From contig CM077116.1 in NCBI GenBank assembly GCA_039619475.1, positions 462,147,576 through 462,211,575 of the forward strand: a DNA stretch of 64,000 nucleotides, given 5' to 3'. A program made the position numbers and the translations under genes. Position 1 is the stretch's first letter, and each line of letters starts with the position of its first letter. This DNA comes from Icerya purchasi (taxonomy: Eukaryota > Arthropoda > Insecta > Hemiptera > Monophlebidae). The notes below the pieces were generated by a model that saw nothing but the letters and a program-made list of their open reading frames with translations, searched no databases and was not told the origin of the DNA. Below, piece by piece: positions 1 through 12,129 of the stretch.

Positions 1-718
1 GCGACACACACAGGAAGGTTGCTAATGATTTAAACTGAAGTTGCGATTCTTTCAGGGACAGTTGTATTTCGTTTTCAGGTTAGCGTTTTCGATGGAAATC
101 AACACATATAGATTTTTGACCGGAAATTGGTATATCGCCGGTATCCCGTATTTGATTGTATATGTCTAATAGTAATTTTTTAGCAGACTGCCACGCGTGT
201 TTGATCATATAAGGGTAGATTTGATCTATGCCAGGTGCACTATTTTTTGTATGAGATTTAAGTTGGAATTTTCATTATAAGTGAAACGGCGGTTAAAAGG
301 TTCATTATCATCAGTTTTGAATTGCACTTTATTTTGCTCTATATGCGCTTTTAGCTCCTGAAACTTTCTCCTATATTTCTACATAGATGATTCTGTGGAG
401 AAGTACATCGCAAAATGGTTGGTCACTTGCTAGTGATTGGTAATTAATCTTCCATTATTATTTATCGTTGAATTTTAAAGGGTATTAGGCGTTCCATTTA
501 TAGATTTGATTTTCTTCCACATATTGTGATCATTTGTCGTTTGGGTTATTATAGACTCTACAAATTTTTGCCATACTTCTTGCTTCCTGGTCCGAATAAG
601 GTCTTTTGCAGCTGCACGATGTCTTTTAAAACTCAATTAAGTGTTCTTGTAGTCTGGTTATTTTATATTTTCTTAGAGCTTGTTTACTCTGCACTATAGC
701 AACTCTGATCTCTTTACA
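1..718 (-). pseudogene. LINE reverse transcriptase N-terminal region, broken
   Basis: The frame of the endonuclease continues here after a TGA stop that replaces the second Trp of the family's PWW motif (PW, stop, CKEIRVAIVQSKQALRKYK). A second stop lies near 629, after which the reading resumes one base out of frame with AAAKDLIRTRKQEVWQKFVE and then MWKKIKSINGTPN, the typical linker between endonuclease and RT in I/Jockey-group elements. A weak continuation can be read toward position 1. No catalytic RT motif is inside the window. Confidence 0.7.
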
Positions 719-1650
719 TCACCACGGTACCCTACGTTTACTTTTCCTTGAAGTCACTATTGGAATTGCTGTTTCAGCGGCTTCTAGTATTATTTCCATC
801 AATGCATCTATCTTGGATTCTAATGTTGTGCGAATCTGAGTGGGAACTTTTATATTTGATGAATAGATTACCCAGTCTGCTTTGTGATGTTGAAGTCTTG
901 AGTCTCTCCCCTCGTTATGTTTTTGGAAATTTATTATTATTAGATAATAGCCACTGGAACATAAGTCTTCGGATACTGTTACATTAAATTTTGGAGCGAG
1001 TACACTTGAACATAAAAATAGATTTAGTGTTGAAAAGGCGTTGTAAGTAAAATTAAAATGGATTGGCGCATTTGGTGGGAGTAATACTAGGTCCTTATCT
1101 AACATACTTTTTGATATTACTGATCCATGCTGGTTTTCTGATGCTGATCCCCATGATGGGAAGTGAGCCTTGAAATCGCCTAGTATTATATGTTGATGTC
1201 CTAACTGCTCTATAAGAAAGTCAAACTGTGTTTTTGACACATTGCTATTGGGTGGTAAATAACAATTGCATACTACAATTTCAGCAGATGACAGGGAAGG
1301 GATGTTACACGATCACTACTTGAAAAGATGATGATATTGTTATTTTCTTCACTAGGTAGTTCATGTGTACCAAAGTGGCTACACCGCCACTCGTTCTGTT
1401 ACTGCAAGTGTGATCATGTCGAAAGATGTAGAGTAGGAGCGGGAATCTTTATTGTAGTTTCATTTTGTTTACCAGTCTCTTCATTTGCGAGGTCCGTCGG
1501 TCGATTTTCGACAGTTACTTATTTTGACTTCTTCGATTTTCCATTGCAATTTTTACATATATGGTTCTCCAGTCGTCATCATAAACCTCGGTCACCATGT
1601 CTCACGTCTAAGTATTCAAGAAATATTTCACAGTTTATTTGCTATATGTA
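719..1650 (-). pseudogene. LINE APE-type endonuclease domain, broken
   Basis: The open part (719-1240, 173 residues) begins just before the motif HIILGDFKAHFPSWGS, matching the GDFNAHHPLWGS block of LINE endonucleases; the Asn of GDFNAH is Lys here. It ends with KSKRRVPW. Upstream, to about 1640, a different frame reads RTSGGVATLV, matching the RxSGGVAxLV block of the same domain. This enzyme nicks the target DNA to prime reverse transcription. Several stops and at least one frame change separate the blocks, so it is inactive. Confidence 0.75.
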
Positions 1651-1739
1651 GACTTAACGTCAAAAACTAATTACTATATGCCCGAATTCGGCATTGGATG
1701 GGTTTAACCGGAATATTGATACGGTGAGAGCAGTTTCAG

Positions 1740-2168
1740 TTATAGTATTGTGTTTAGGTACAAAATTATTACATTACTAGGGATGGTTGCGGACACATTT
1801 GATAAAATTAATTTACTGGATGGATTATGCAATCTCTTTGCCCGAATTGTTTTGGAGCCTATGTTTATTTCTCCACCATTAGCGAAGAAATTATCCGAAA
1901 TGATCTGTGTTTTTAAAAATATTATTAATCTGTTTTGGGAAATTCGTCCTGCCGCAGTGATATTGAGGGCTCCTCCAACTTGATTTTTCAATGACTCTAA
2001 AGAATCATGGATCGTCAGGGAAGGAATGAATATTAGCCCTTGTTGATCGCTCGGGTAATTTTTCAGATCGTTTAATGGAGATATTTTATTTTCAACGATG
2101 GATTTTACTTTGTCCGCAAAGGACGTTTTTATATTTGATTCGTTTACTTCAGAGTCGTGTTTGTGCAT
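1740..2168 (-). pseudogene. LINE Gag-like ORF1 fragment
   Basis: A 142-residue open frame starting MHKHDSEVNESNIKTS. The middle has the look of LINE ORF1 proteins: an aliphatic block (LIFIPSLT), then a segment on a conserved spacing (SLKNQVGGALNITAAGRIS), then LIIFLKT. ORF1 proteins bind the element RNA and normally end in CCHC zinc knuckles; these are missing here, and the frame stops before the endonuclease starts. The call rests mainly on its position directly upstream of the endonuclease in the same orientation. Confidence 0.5.
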
Positions 2169-2573
2169 AATTTGATTACAATTTAAATTTTGTTTAATAT
2201 TATACGGACTTGTTTCATCGGTAATTATTCGTCATATCACCATTATCATTATTATTATTATCAAGCGATGTTAATTGTTTGTCATCTTCTGCGGGTGAGT
2301 GTGCTGTTATGTTGGTACGTTGATTATTACTTGAAAAGATCTTACCATCAACTTCTATAAGCAAACCGCGCTGAGAAGAGGGTTGTGTTCTTGTCGTAGT
2401 TGTTGGCTGTTTGTAACGTTTGTTATATTTTAATTTTTACCAACTTCGAAAATCGTCGTTTATGTTTTATTTATTTTTTATGTTTATTCGCGCATAACTT
2501 ATATATATATATATGTATATATATTTTTTTTAAATAATATTCCATGACATTTATATGTGAAAATATATAGACG

Positions 2574-3029
2574 TTATTTTTCATTTTTTCTTTTCATGTG
2601 GTAAAAATAATTACCAATAGTTACGATATACTTTATTATTTCTTTTTTATGTTTTGTTCTTGCGCTCGTCAACCAAGGACCTTCACCCAGAAACAAATGG
2701 TACGGAAAGAAGTCGGTTATCTTTGCTAAAAAGGAATAAATAGCAGGAATAACTAGTGGGAAAGGAAAGGAGTGGATATAGGAAGCACAATAAGGAGTAG
2801 GAAGCCCAAGCCTCAACAAATAGGAATACAAAGCAGAACGCTCCAAAGAAAGAGACGAACACTGGAAGATCACATGATCGGCATCGCGAATAACTGCATC
2901 ATCAGAATGGGGAGGACAGTGCAGAGAGAAAATCAAGGAAAAGCAAAATCTGGAGAAAGGCAGCAGAGAATGGCCAAAGCGCATACGAATAATAGAAACA
3001 ACATCAAAACGCCGAAGAGAGGGATGCAA
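2574..3029 (-). pseudogene. LINE ORF2 C-terminal zinc-finger tail (family B)
   Basis: The frame reads IIRMRFGHSLLP, then DADHVIFQCSSLSLERSALY, the layout of the cysteine/histidine tail that follows RNase H in R1/I-group LINEs (RxGH, then DxxHxxxxC). It continues LLRLGLPTPYCASYI. The last part (GEGPWLTSARTKHKKE) is the 3' UTR read through. The same tail recurs at 18.3 kb and 57.6 kb on the other strand, so at least three copies of one family lie in this window. The 5' end of this copy is lost by about 3030. Confidence 0.7.
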
Positions 3030-3087
3030 AAGAAACCACGAATAGAGAGGAAGAGTAGGCTGAACAGACAGATGAAATGAATAATTA

Positions 3088-3297
3088 TTAGAAAAAGAGG
3101 AAGCGTAGGTGCATAAAAAGATTTAAAATGCTATCAAACGCTTCAAACTTGTCTACATCTATCGCTTTCGAACCAAAAGGCGTATCACGTATAAATGTGG
3201 CAAATTCGTCACTATTGCACAGTTCATCGTCCCATTTTCGTTTCAGCAATTCACCGTTCGGTGGCGGTTTTCGTTTTCGGGAACATAATGAATACAC
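3088..3297 (-). pseudogene. Orphan coding fragment shared with 5745-5838
   Basis: A 69-residue frame, MYSLCSRKRKPPPNGELLKR..., includes the block DEFATFIRDTPFGSKAIDVD. I do not recognise the protein. What makes it more than noise is a diverged second copy at 5745-5838 on the opposite strand with the corresponding peptide (EEYATFIR, FGSKTVDV, KKFEAL when read in matching frames), lying directly beside an end of the (TA)n-flanked repeat. It is likely a piece of the protein of an autonomous mobile element. Function unknown. Confidence 0.4.
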
Positions 3298-3299
3298 TT

Positions 3300-3749
3300 A
3301 TTATTATTCCTCCCATTAGAACTAAAACAGTTATAAATACACGAAAATCTGAAAAAAATCAAAAATTTAAAATATATATTGAGGATTTTTTGGGTGTTCT
3401 TCTATTAAAAAAATATATATATAAATGCTCCATATTTTTAGGTAGTTCATTAATATTTTATACAAAATTTTTTATTACGAGTATAATCAATAACATATGT
3501 CGACGCCCCAAAAAAAAAAAAAAATAACATATGTAATTTTTATTAATGTTGTAACGGTAATTCATTAATGATAAATTATTAATATATAAATTAAAATAAT
3601 GGAAATTATTAATAATATGAATATTAGTGAAAAATGTATTATTTATAAAATAAATATGCGAAAAAAAATTTCAAAACCCCTCCGTTTTTATAATTCTGGG
3701 CAGGGCCCTGTCTATTACGTATTGCGTAAGTATTCAAAGATTAGTTGTA

Positions 3750-3782
<33 letters not shown>

Positions 3783-5380
3783 CCTAAAACATAAAAACAT
3801 AATTAATAATTACGTAAAATACAAATTTTCTGACTAATTTTCGGTATTAATGAACCGCCCGGGCATTAAAAAAGTTATAACATTGAACAGAAATAAAACT
3901 TACAAGGCCAAACGGTGGCTTTATGGAAATCGAGCAGGTTGCACCGACAATTACTCTAACCATTTTCTCACAACGTTCATCATGTCGATTTAAGAACCGA
4001 TTAGAAGCGATCCTTCTGAATTTCATTCCACCCAACAAGCCATTTTTAAGTAGAGAATTTAAAAAGATAGTCTTAATAGTAATCGTGTCTGTCTTCTGAA
4101 AGAAATACACCGTCTCCGCTGTTAACGGTTTTTCACAGAACGACCACACTCGCGTAGTTTGCATGATAAAATTACAATCAGATTCGTGTACAATTCGGCT
4201 TTTCTAACAGCTCAACTGTCGAGTAGTTTATTCCTCCAAGAATAAACTCTAGATAAGGGGAATGTAGTTCAGAGAAGATGCTGCTAGAGCAATTCTAGTT
4301 AAGGTTTTCCTCTAGATCATCGGATAACACTTTATTATTTCGTAAAAGTGTCGGCTGCTTATTTGTAAAAAGTAATTCGCGTATTGGTAAACGTGTCTCG
4401 AGTACATGTGAACAGATAAATGGCGTAATCCGCTGTTAGGAACTTCTCATGCCGGAGTGGTACCCTGTGCGAGGTTCGCTCGGTACGCCAAAGGCTGCCG
4501 GAAAATCTCCCGTCAGCAAGCAGCGAGACTGGAACGGCGGTGGTACGCATTAATTAAAATACGTTCGAAGAGAAGTTGTTCGCTAATTAAAATGTGTTTG
4601 GTCGACGACCCGCATCTGCTATGAACTTGATGACCGTTTAATCCCAGCTTCCTTTTGGTGAAATGCGAACAAGAACGAAGACAAGAAGAAAATGGAAAAT
4701 TTTCTTTATCGTTCTCGGAAATAGAGATATTTTCCACCAGCTAGCGCTTCATACGCGCGCACATTCGTAATAGACGTCCAACATCGTCCCTTGTATAATA
4801 TGTGTATACATGTGTGTGTTTGTTCCTTCCGTGGTGCTCTGATTGTATTGTGCGAGTTAATTCTGGCATTATTCGTACTTAAAAGAAATACTTTAACGCC
4901 GATGTAATCTTCTAATTGCCAGTGACTCACGAACAAAACGACATGCATGGCAACACCATGCCGCGAAATTGTAAAACTACCAATTGAAATGATAAAGAAA
5001 ACTCACAGTCGGGCGGCGGTTTTCCGTATATGTCTAGTGATTCTGTGCAAGCGAAAGAAATTGCGTTTAAACTTCCGTATAAATAGTATACTTATATCCT
5101 GTTTGCTAATTAGTTAATAAAAATAATGAATAATTCACACATTTAAATTGAATACGAGCCCGTAATTCTGGAATGCTAGAAAAGAGGAAATCATAAATGT
5201 GCAAAATATGCATTATCTAAAGGACCTCTGAATTAACGGCTATCTTTAATTTAGGGAAAACCAAAAATGAACGCAATATATCCGGTCTTAATCGAAATTT
5301 AGCTCTATTTCAGTTTCAGATCGCGTATTTTTTTTTATTGTATATACTCTATACCTCTTTACCACATATAGTTTAAATGT
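3300..5380. other. No gene recognised
   Basis: Mostly AT-rich sequence with a 27-base A run at 3756-3782. The part 4350-4950 is richer in CG dinucleotides and has three short minus-strand open frames without a recognisable motif, start context or partner. Nothing in this stretch supports a gene call. Confidence 0.5.
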
Positions 5381-5392
5381 ACGTGTATATAT

Positions 5393-5737
5393 AAGCTGGA
5401 CCACTTTGGCCTCGTAAGGAGCTCTGCCCCCCTTTTTGCTTACATTTCTGCCTTTTTCTCTTATGTACTTTGTATAAAATGATCAAAATTTATGTCATTC
5501 TTTTTTTTTTTTTTTTTTTTTTAAATGGGTTCGTCGACATGGACATTGGCCTAAGAACAGTGGAATAGAGATTCTTACCGGCATCGACACAAAAAGTAAA
5601 TAAAAGTAATCACAAAAATCCTGTTCTTATTTCTTTTAAATCAAATACAAAAAAATTGGGACATTTTTGAGACACTTTTTGGTTACAAAATTTAGTGGGG
5701 GTCGGCCTAAGAATTACGGTGTAATTAATATATATAT
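5393..5737 (+). repeat. Copy 1 of a (TA)n-flanked dispersed repeat, with an inserted T-run
   Basis: Starts after TATATATA with ACCACTTTGGCCTCGTAAGG and ends at CCTAAGAATTACGGTGTAAT followed by (TA)n. The blocks TTTGTATAAAATGATCAAAA and AATCACAAAAATCCT are shared with the copies at 5917 and 44178. Relative to those copies about 75 bases are inserted near 5495-5570: a T run followed by GGGTTCGTCGACATGGACAT, which resembles a SINE/LINE A-tail end in reverse. There are no terminal inverted repeats. Confidence 0.7.
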
Positions 5738-5741
5738 ATAT

Positions 5742-5916
5742 GCATCTGCGCAATAGCGAAGAATATGCCACATTTATACGGATGCACGCCTTTTGGTTCG
5801 AAAACGGTAGACGTAAAAAAGTTTGAAGCGTTAAAATATAACAAACGTTACATAAAATTAGGACGTTTTTTCTAATGGGACCGGCCTAAGAATTACGTTG
5901 TAATTAATATATATAT
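5742..5916 (+). repeat. 3' end of a longer copy of the same repeat, with a coding-like piece
   Basis: It ends like copy 1 (CGGCCTAAGAATTACGTTGT, then (TA)n), and ACAAACGTTACATAAAATT is shared with the 44.2 kb copy. Upstream of that, 5745-5838 matches 3112-3205 of the opposite strand at roughly four bases in five, including TATGCCACATTTATACG and GCCTTTTGGTTCGAAA. The short copies may be internally deleted relatives of an element that encodes this peptide. Confidence 0.55.
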
Positions 5917-6156
5917 ATATAAACTCGGTCATTTTGGTCTCGCAAGGGGCTGTACCCCTTGACCCCTCTTGCTTTCATATCTGTCTCTCTCTTCTATACT
6001 TTGTATAAAATGATCAAAATTTACAACGAAATTCTTACTGGTATCAATACAAAAAAATAACATAATCACAAAAATCCTATCCTAACATTTAACTTTCAAG
6101 ACATTTTTTTGTTACATTTTTCGTTACTTATTTCGTTACAAATAATAAATAATTTT
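5917..6156 (+). repeat. Copy 2 of the (TA)n-flanked repeat (5' part)
   Basis: Begins right after (TA)n with AACTCGGTCATTTTGGTCTC and contains a short hairpin, CAAGGGG paired with CCCCTTG. It runs through TGATCAAAATTTACAACG, AATCACAAAAATCCTATCC and ends around TTCGTTACAAATAATAAA, where the match to the 44 kb copy stops. Confidence 0.7.
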
Positions 6157-9100
6157 TGGAACGCTGCTAGAATACTTACGCCCCGGATTTTGAAAAAGCG
6201 CGGTAACGATGGGAGCGCGCGTGGGAACGGGACGTGCACATTCGCGGCGGTAAGGGGTGGGAGCCCCATGCGTGGGCGGACCAATGGACATAAATCACTC
6301 TAGTTTTAGCTGTTGTCGGGCCCAATTACCTGTGGCGGCTCCTTTGTGTGCTTGTTGTACCCTAAAAGCCCTACTTTCTGTAAGTTTGGAAAAGATTATG
6401 GATAATCGAACGAATACGAAGAATGATAGAATCATCGGAAGGACGAGGAAATACAGATGAGATTGTTTGCAAAACATTCTTAGCACCGGAGATAATTAAA
6501 AATTTATTATTGTCTCGTACTAAAGATATGTAAAGAATGGCTTCTAATATTGCAACAGACTCAGCAAACAAAATGGAGCAAGTTGAAGAAAGTCCAAAAC
6601 TTCCGAAATAGTTGTGAACGGAATATAGGAAGGATGCTTCAACGTCATGAGGCCCTTGGATTTGTTAGTAAAAAAAAAAAAAAAAAAAAAAAGATAATGA
6701 AAAGAAAACAAAGAATTAATAGTATTAAGGAATTCTTGATAAGCGATTTCACTTCGGACGAGAAAGTTCAACAGTTCGGCGCTAAAAGAAAAGACTTTTG
6801 AAGGCCGTTTTGTTAACACTTTCAAAAAATGGATTTCACGTTTACGCAAATATATCGAGGTTAAAGATGGTCATGTTAAAAAGTAACAGTTTTACAATTT
6901 TATTCGGTTTATAATTTTTTTTTCTACAATATCATTCGGTATATAATCTTTTTTTCTACAATGTAGAATCTGTTTCATTTACCTCAGTTAAAACTGATTG
7001 TAGGGGGATGGAAAGCGTAACTTTTTAACTGGCCCTAGAATATGTACGTACTTTTCACTGATCCGCTTTAACGCGTTATTTATCGATAACGAAACATTGG
7101 GAGTGAGACGACGCTTTATCAATTAAACATCCGGAAACGTGTGAGAAGGCCGCTATTCAACACGTTCATCGCTAACCAAAAATTCCGGAATTTAGCTGTT
7201 CGGTAAACATCAAAGTCCGAATAAATTTCGCGCCCTTGAAATATACTTTCCTGCGCTCGGCCGATTGACAAAATTAATCAAAAGAAACCCTGGAAAATTT
7301 TCATCGGCATGAATAATTAATTATGCGAGGAAGGAAAAACAAATACAAATACATCCCGGGGCTAAATGCGCCTCTTAAAATTGAAATTCAAGAACAAATA
7401 ATTTTACAAGTTCGTACAAATTAAACTTCGAAATAGAATTTAGAAACGTTTTTCTGCATGTTGCTTTTAGTTATCGAAGAATGTAAATTATTGGACGAAA
7501 TGAAAACTTATCCCGTAAGAATTAATAAAAGTGCCAACCATGCTCGATGGTAAAGTGGTAAGCAATCTAACACCACGACCACCTTAACGGTGACACAATT
7601 TAAGACGAAAAGTGGAGGAAAGTTTCGCCCTCTCTGTACTGTACTACGGTCGCAAGTATGATGGTAGCACCTTAATGGGGGAGAAAAGAAAAAAAAATCA
7701 TCTCGTTGGATGAATTTGTTACTTTTCGAGAACGATAAGCTCTGCTAATACAATGCTCAACCGTGATCTTTTCATTTTGTCCTATTCGCCATATTAACGA
7801 AATTGTTTCCTCTCCTTCTACCTAAAGCGCATCCCATTTTACATTGATGATTTTATCTTTGTACTTCTTCAACAACTCTAATCCCCAGCCGAAATTTTAA
7901 AAAACCGGTTTCGCATAATACTCTTTTCCTAATAAACAAAATCTCACTCGGGTGTACAGGTGAAAAGTATCGAGAAAATATAATACCAACGAAGCGTAAT
8001 AGTAAGAGATAACCCGAAGAATAATTGCCGGAAAAGATGACAATAGTAAGGTTAAAAACAAAAAAAAATCTAAAAAAGCATGTGCGAACGAAAAAATAAA
8101 GAGCAAAATACGAAAAGAGAGAAATTAGTCCATATATGACCTGTATCGCTATCTGTGAACGCGATACTAAACTTGAGTTATCTGACGTGCACGAATGATG
8201 TCGCACTCGGCGTATTTTTTTGTTTTGTTGTTTTGTTTTTTTTCAAATATTATTTATAAATCGTTTCAACTGCAACAACCAATTCTCTTACGTTGTAGGA
8301 GGCTTACTATTAGCGTTCTGTTTACGTTTATTTTCTGGCTTTCCGCTATTTTCTCTGTGACTTTTTTCCCTATTGGTGTCAACGTGTGAAAAGCCTCTCT
8401 TTCTTGTCCGAAATTCATGCATATCTTTTAGTAGTTTAAACTTGTCAGTGCTGTTCACCGCCTTCCACATTCGCCAGATTTTCCGCATTTATTATGCGCA
8501 TATAGGTGAGACGCCTGCTTCGCTTATACCTGATGCATGTTTTCATCTATCCATCGAGATTATTCTTCACTGAAAAAGTCGACAAAAAATCGTCTAATTT
8601 TTTCGAAAGAGGACGCAAACGCATTAGAAGCGGCACCAACGCATAGTGCTGACGGCAATTATCGAAAGTCGATAAATTTATTTAGCGCGCGAGCGGATCG
8701 ATTTTTCGATACGTGCTAGAGTGGCAGTTATTAATTTTCCAACACAGAGAGGCGCTTCGTATTATCATCACGTTTCTCGAGAACACTATAATCCGCATTT
8801 TTACTGCCGAGTATAATCACTGAGATGTAATTCGGAGCAATAAAAAGAAATACGATGAGCTGCATGCAACGCAGTAACAGTTTTGTCAATTTAAAGATGG
8901 AGTTTCTGCTACCGAGGGCGTTATTGTTCGCGTACGCGTCCTATACAGCGCACACATTCGCCAGACATTCGCTTCGCGCAGGTTCTTTAACGACTGTCTA
9001 TAATAGGTGATGTTTGAAAGTTGGAGTTATAAAAATAACAATAAAATTCGAAAATAAAATATTAGTCGACCTAGCAGGCTAACATTAGTACGACATCGGA

Positions 9101-9581
9101 ATAATGCGAATGTATGTATGAGCTTTGGTCAGTACAGCGCGCAGTAAATAAACCCTGCCGATCGGTACATATAAAACTGACAATAAAGCGAGCAAAAAAA
9201 TGTTGAAGCAAACATCACTCCGAAAATGCAATTCCGTGTAATTCGCGACATGCGCGTTTTCTAACGTTTCTGCTACTATCGGAATTTATTCGATTGCAGC
9301 GATAAAAAAGCTGGAAAAGCTTTTAATCGTTTCTTATGCGCTAGATAGTAGCACGAATTTTCTGATTATTCTTTTAAAAATGGACTTTTCTGAAATATCA
9401 AAAAAAAAAAATGTTTATTATTACTTCTTTTTTAAATATTTTCACACTACTCCAGAGCAACATATTCGTCACAAACATTTAAAAATACAGCAACAATATG
9501 CGCGTACTCGGAAAGTTAGGTTCGAGTTTGCTTCATACTATTTTTCTGCATATTCTCATATATATATATAACATATATATG
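6157..9581. other. No gene recognised
   Basis: AT-rich DNA with an A run at 6669-6691 and several patches of higher CG content (6170-6370, 8560-9300). Short open frames are present on both strands, but none shows a family motif, a credible splice context or a repeated homologue. The part 7545-7570 (TGGTAAAGTGGTAAGC) resembles a tRNA A box but has no convincing B box. Confidence 0.5.
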
Positions 9582-10624
9582 TCTATACTAATATTATAAA
9601 GAGGAAAGATTTGATTGTTTGTTTGTTTACATTGAATAGGCTCCGAAACTACTGGACCGATTTGAAAAATTCTTTCACCGTTGGGAAGCTACACTATCTC
9701 CGGGTGACATAGGCCATATTATATTTTCAAAAAAATTAGGGATCCTTACTAAAACTCCAATAATGTAACTCAAGGTGTAAAAAAATGAGCTAAACAATTC
9801 CTTACATCGCGTGCACTGCAAAAACTTTTTTTATAAAACATTAAAATATCAATGTTAATTACCATGAAAATGGAAATTCGGATAAAGATCGCCTTAGCAT
9901 CGTTTACAAGCTCATCACCAATGGAAATAGTGTGTTAACGTAATGAATGAAAATATTCGAGCGTTACCGTTATCTCTTTTGTAAAAGGTACAAAATGCCC
10001 AAAAGATTAAGATCTCAACTTTCTAGAAATAGTTCCCAGGCGAGGGCATCAAAAATACGTCGTAATGGAGAATCTTCATCAGAAACTGAAAATCGTCTTG
10101 CAAGTCACAGAGAATACGCGTCGCAATCGCGTGCCAGAGAGTTGAGTATCGAGCGTTTGCAGCGGCTTGAAGAGCAAAATATTAGAAATATACAAGCTCG
10201 CACTAGGGAATCGAGCTCTGAGCGTTCCCAACGCCTTCGAAATCAGAGAGAAAGACAACAGACGTCAACGACTAGAATTCGTAATCGAGTTTTAGCTCAC
10301 AGTAACAGATCGGCTTTCAGATACGATCCAGATTGATTATGCTCAACAGTCTTCCGTTCAAATCGGAGCCATGAATAAGATCTGCTCCAAGTGTTCTGCC
10401 AAAAAATGGGCCAATGAACCTAATGGTGTGTGCCGTGCTTCTGGAAAAGTTAGTCTCCCCAATATTCACGAGCCGCCACGGTCAATAAAAAATCTTTTGC
10501 CAAATAATCATTTACTGATACTCTTACACAGTCATGAACTGAATTCCGCGCGGATGTAATTTAACAAATAAAGTAATTTTTTATAATCATAATTCACGCG
10601 AGCAACGCCGCGGGCACAGCTAGT
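9582..10624 (+). mobile_element. Non-autonomous Helitron with Rep/Hel N-terminal remnant
   Basis: The left end is TCTATACTAATATTATAA, the standard start of a widespread insect Helitron group, followed by the usual leader (GCTCCGAAACTACTGGACCG, then TTGGGAAGCTACACTATC). The right end has a GC hairpin (CACGCGAGCAACGCCGCGGG) 5 bases before the terminal CTAG and a following T, as expected of Helitron 3' ends. Both sides abut TA-rich sequence. The length, about 1.04 kb, leaves room only for the N-terminal coding part; the Rep HUH and helicase motifs are absent, so it cannot move on its own. Confidence 0.88.
9947..10559 (+). pseudogene. Helitron Rep/helicase protein, N-terminal remnant (two frames)
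   Basis: The first frame (9947-10336) is an Arg/Ser/Glu-rich run of repeats of the type RxxESSSERxxRL (RTRESSSERSQRLRNQRERQ), as at the N-terminus of insect Helitron proteins; translation likely began at the Met before PKRLRSQ (9994). The second frame (10371-10559) carries the next block, ICSKCSAKKWANEP, VCRASGKVSLP and PPRSIKNLL, the CxxC-type region before the Rep domain. One frameshift near 10332 separates them. The rest of the protein (HUH nuclease, helicase) was deleted before the 3' hairpin. Confidence 0.8.
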
Positions 10625-12129
10625 ATATATATATATATATATGTATAAACGAGAATTATTATCATCCGTAGTAATCTATAACGGTCAGTCCGCATAAAAT
10701 GTGTATTCATGACTTCATTCCGACTCAACCCCGGACCCGGATATTAAAATACGGTTATAAAACTGTAATAATATAAATTACTACGCAAAGAGTAAATTAA
10801 ATCATGTTTAAATTTCTTTTTTTTCGATGATCATGAAAAGGAAATTCAGTGAGCTCTCTTAACTCCCTCCGTCAGAAATGAATGCACATGAAAAATAATA
10901 AAATGATATTTTTTCTACACACTAGCTACAACGTAGTCAACTGGAAACTCTTCCACAATTATTATAAAAAAAACTAGCGCAAATGATTTCCCCTTAGCTA
11001 GGTGACTGAAGACTTTATAGGGTTCGCCGAAGTAGATGCAGTAAAGTAAACACAAATTAAAAATGCAACAATTAACGATAAAACCAAATTGCTATTTTAT
11101 TTTAAACTTTGATCTCTTATGCCGTTTATAACGATATTATGCCAATGTTCATTATGATGATGGTCAAACATTTCGAGATGACATGTTCTAACGTAGTCGT
11201 TTCAATCGTATTTATTTCGGCACTAACGATCCAGTTGCTCGGAATAATACGGCCTGCTTTACCCGTTTTAATACAGGGAAAGATCGCAAGAAGGGGATAA
11301 CCTCAAAGAGAGACATGGTTTTAAAATTTGAGCTCCGGGGGGAGACGGGCATTAAAATATGTTAGTCGACGTTCAGCAACAAACACGGACGCAGTGGTAA
11401 CGCTGATGTGTACATATAAGAGTGTGTGTGTGTATGTATGTGTGTATGCACATAAGAATATTAAAAAGTATGTGTGTAGAACTTATTTTGAGCTTTTACA
11501 ATAACGTAAAAGATATGAAGATACAAAGAAAAAAACAAAGAAAGCGAGTTTGTTTACTTTCTTCTATTTTAGAAAACCCATATAAAATTCTTAAAGAACC
11601 CGAGGTATCAAAAATATCAAAATTTTATAATTGTAATTACAAAGGAATTAATTATAGAAACGACGGAATATAAAATTAAGTAATAATAATAGTGATAAAA
11701 GTACAAGTGATATGAACGCCGTACAACAAATAGTATAACACATGCTGCGATACAAAGCCACGGATACGACAGATACAAAGAGTCATTGACACAAATACGC
11801 TAAAGATGAATAATACAAATTAGGCGTTTAATTGTTTGTATTAAACACCATCATTTTTTTTTCTTTCTTTCTACCCCTAATTGTTTATTCTTCCAATTTA
11901 AAATTTAAGTAGAATTTCTCTTAAAAATTTTAAATTCTCCCTTTCAACCCCTTCACCAACCAAGAATCGAATGATCCAGTTCTAGAACTGGAAACAAAAA
12001 TCGATAGAAAGAATAAAGAAATACACTGTTTCATCAACACTTAATCACGACTACGAAATAAAAAGCAAAATACCAGCAAAAGAAATTTTTCCAAATAGAC
12101 AGAAATTCTAATTGTAAGAAATTTGAAAA
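10625..12129. other. No gene recognised
   Basis: Begins with the (TA)n tract at the Helitron 3' junction. It has a GT-rich patch at 11423-11450 and AT-rich DNA otherwise. Two short hydrophobic or Lys-rich open frames (11109-11300, 11422-11673) have no recognisable features. Confidence 0.5.

Larger units (their letters stand above)
1..2440 (-). mobile_element. Decayed non-LTR retrotransposon (I/Jockey-like), 5' part, continues past the left edge
   Basis: Read on the minus strand, the parts come in the order expected for a two-ORF LINE: a Gag-like stretch (2168-1740), an APE-type endonuclease (about 1640-720) and the region leading into the reverse transcriptase (718-1). Stops and frameshifts break every part, so the copy is dead. 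The palm of the RT and the 3' end lie outside the window. The domain order and endonuclease type fit the I, Jockey and R1 groups; the exact clade cannot be fixed from this fragment. Confidence 0.8.

Noticed and set aside
4359..4948. Three short minus-strand frames in a CG-richer patch, considered as exons
   Set aside because: No splice-site pair joins them and no motif is visible.
7540..7620. tRNA-like A box (TGGTAAAGTGGTAAGC), possible SINE or tRNA
   Set aside because: No B box, cloverleaf or A tail was found.
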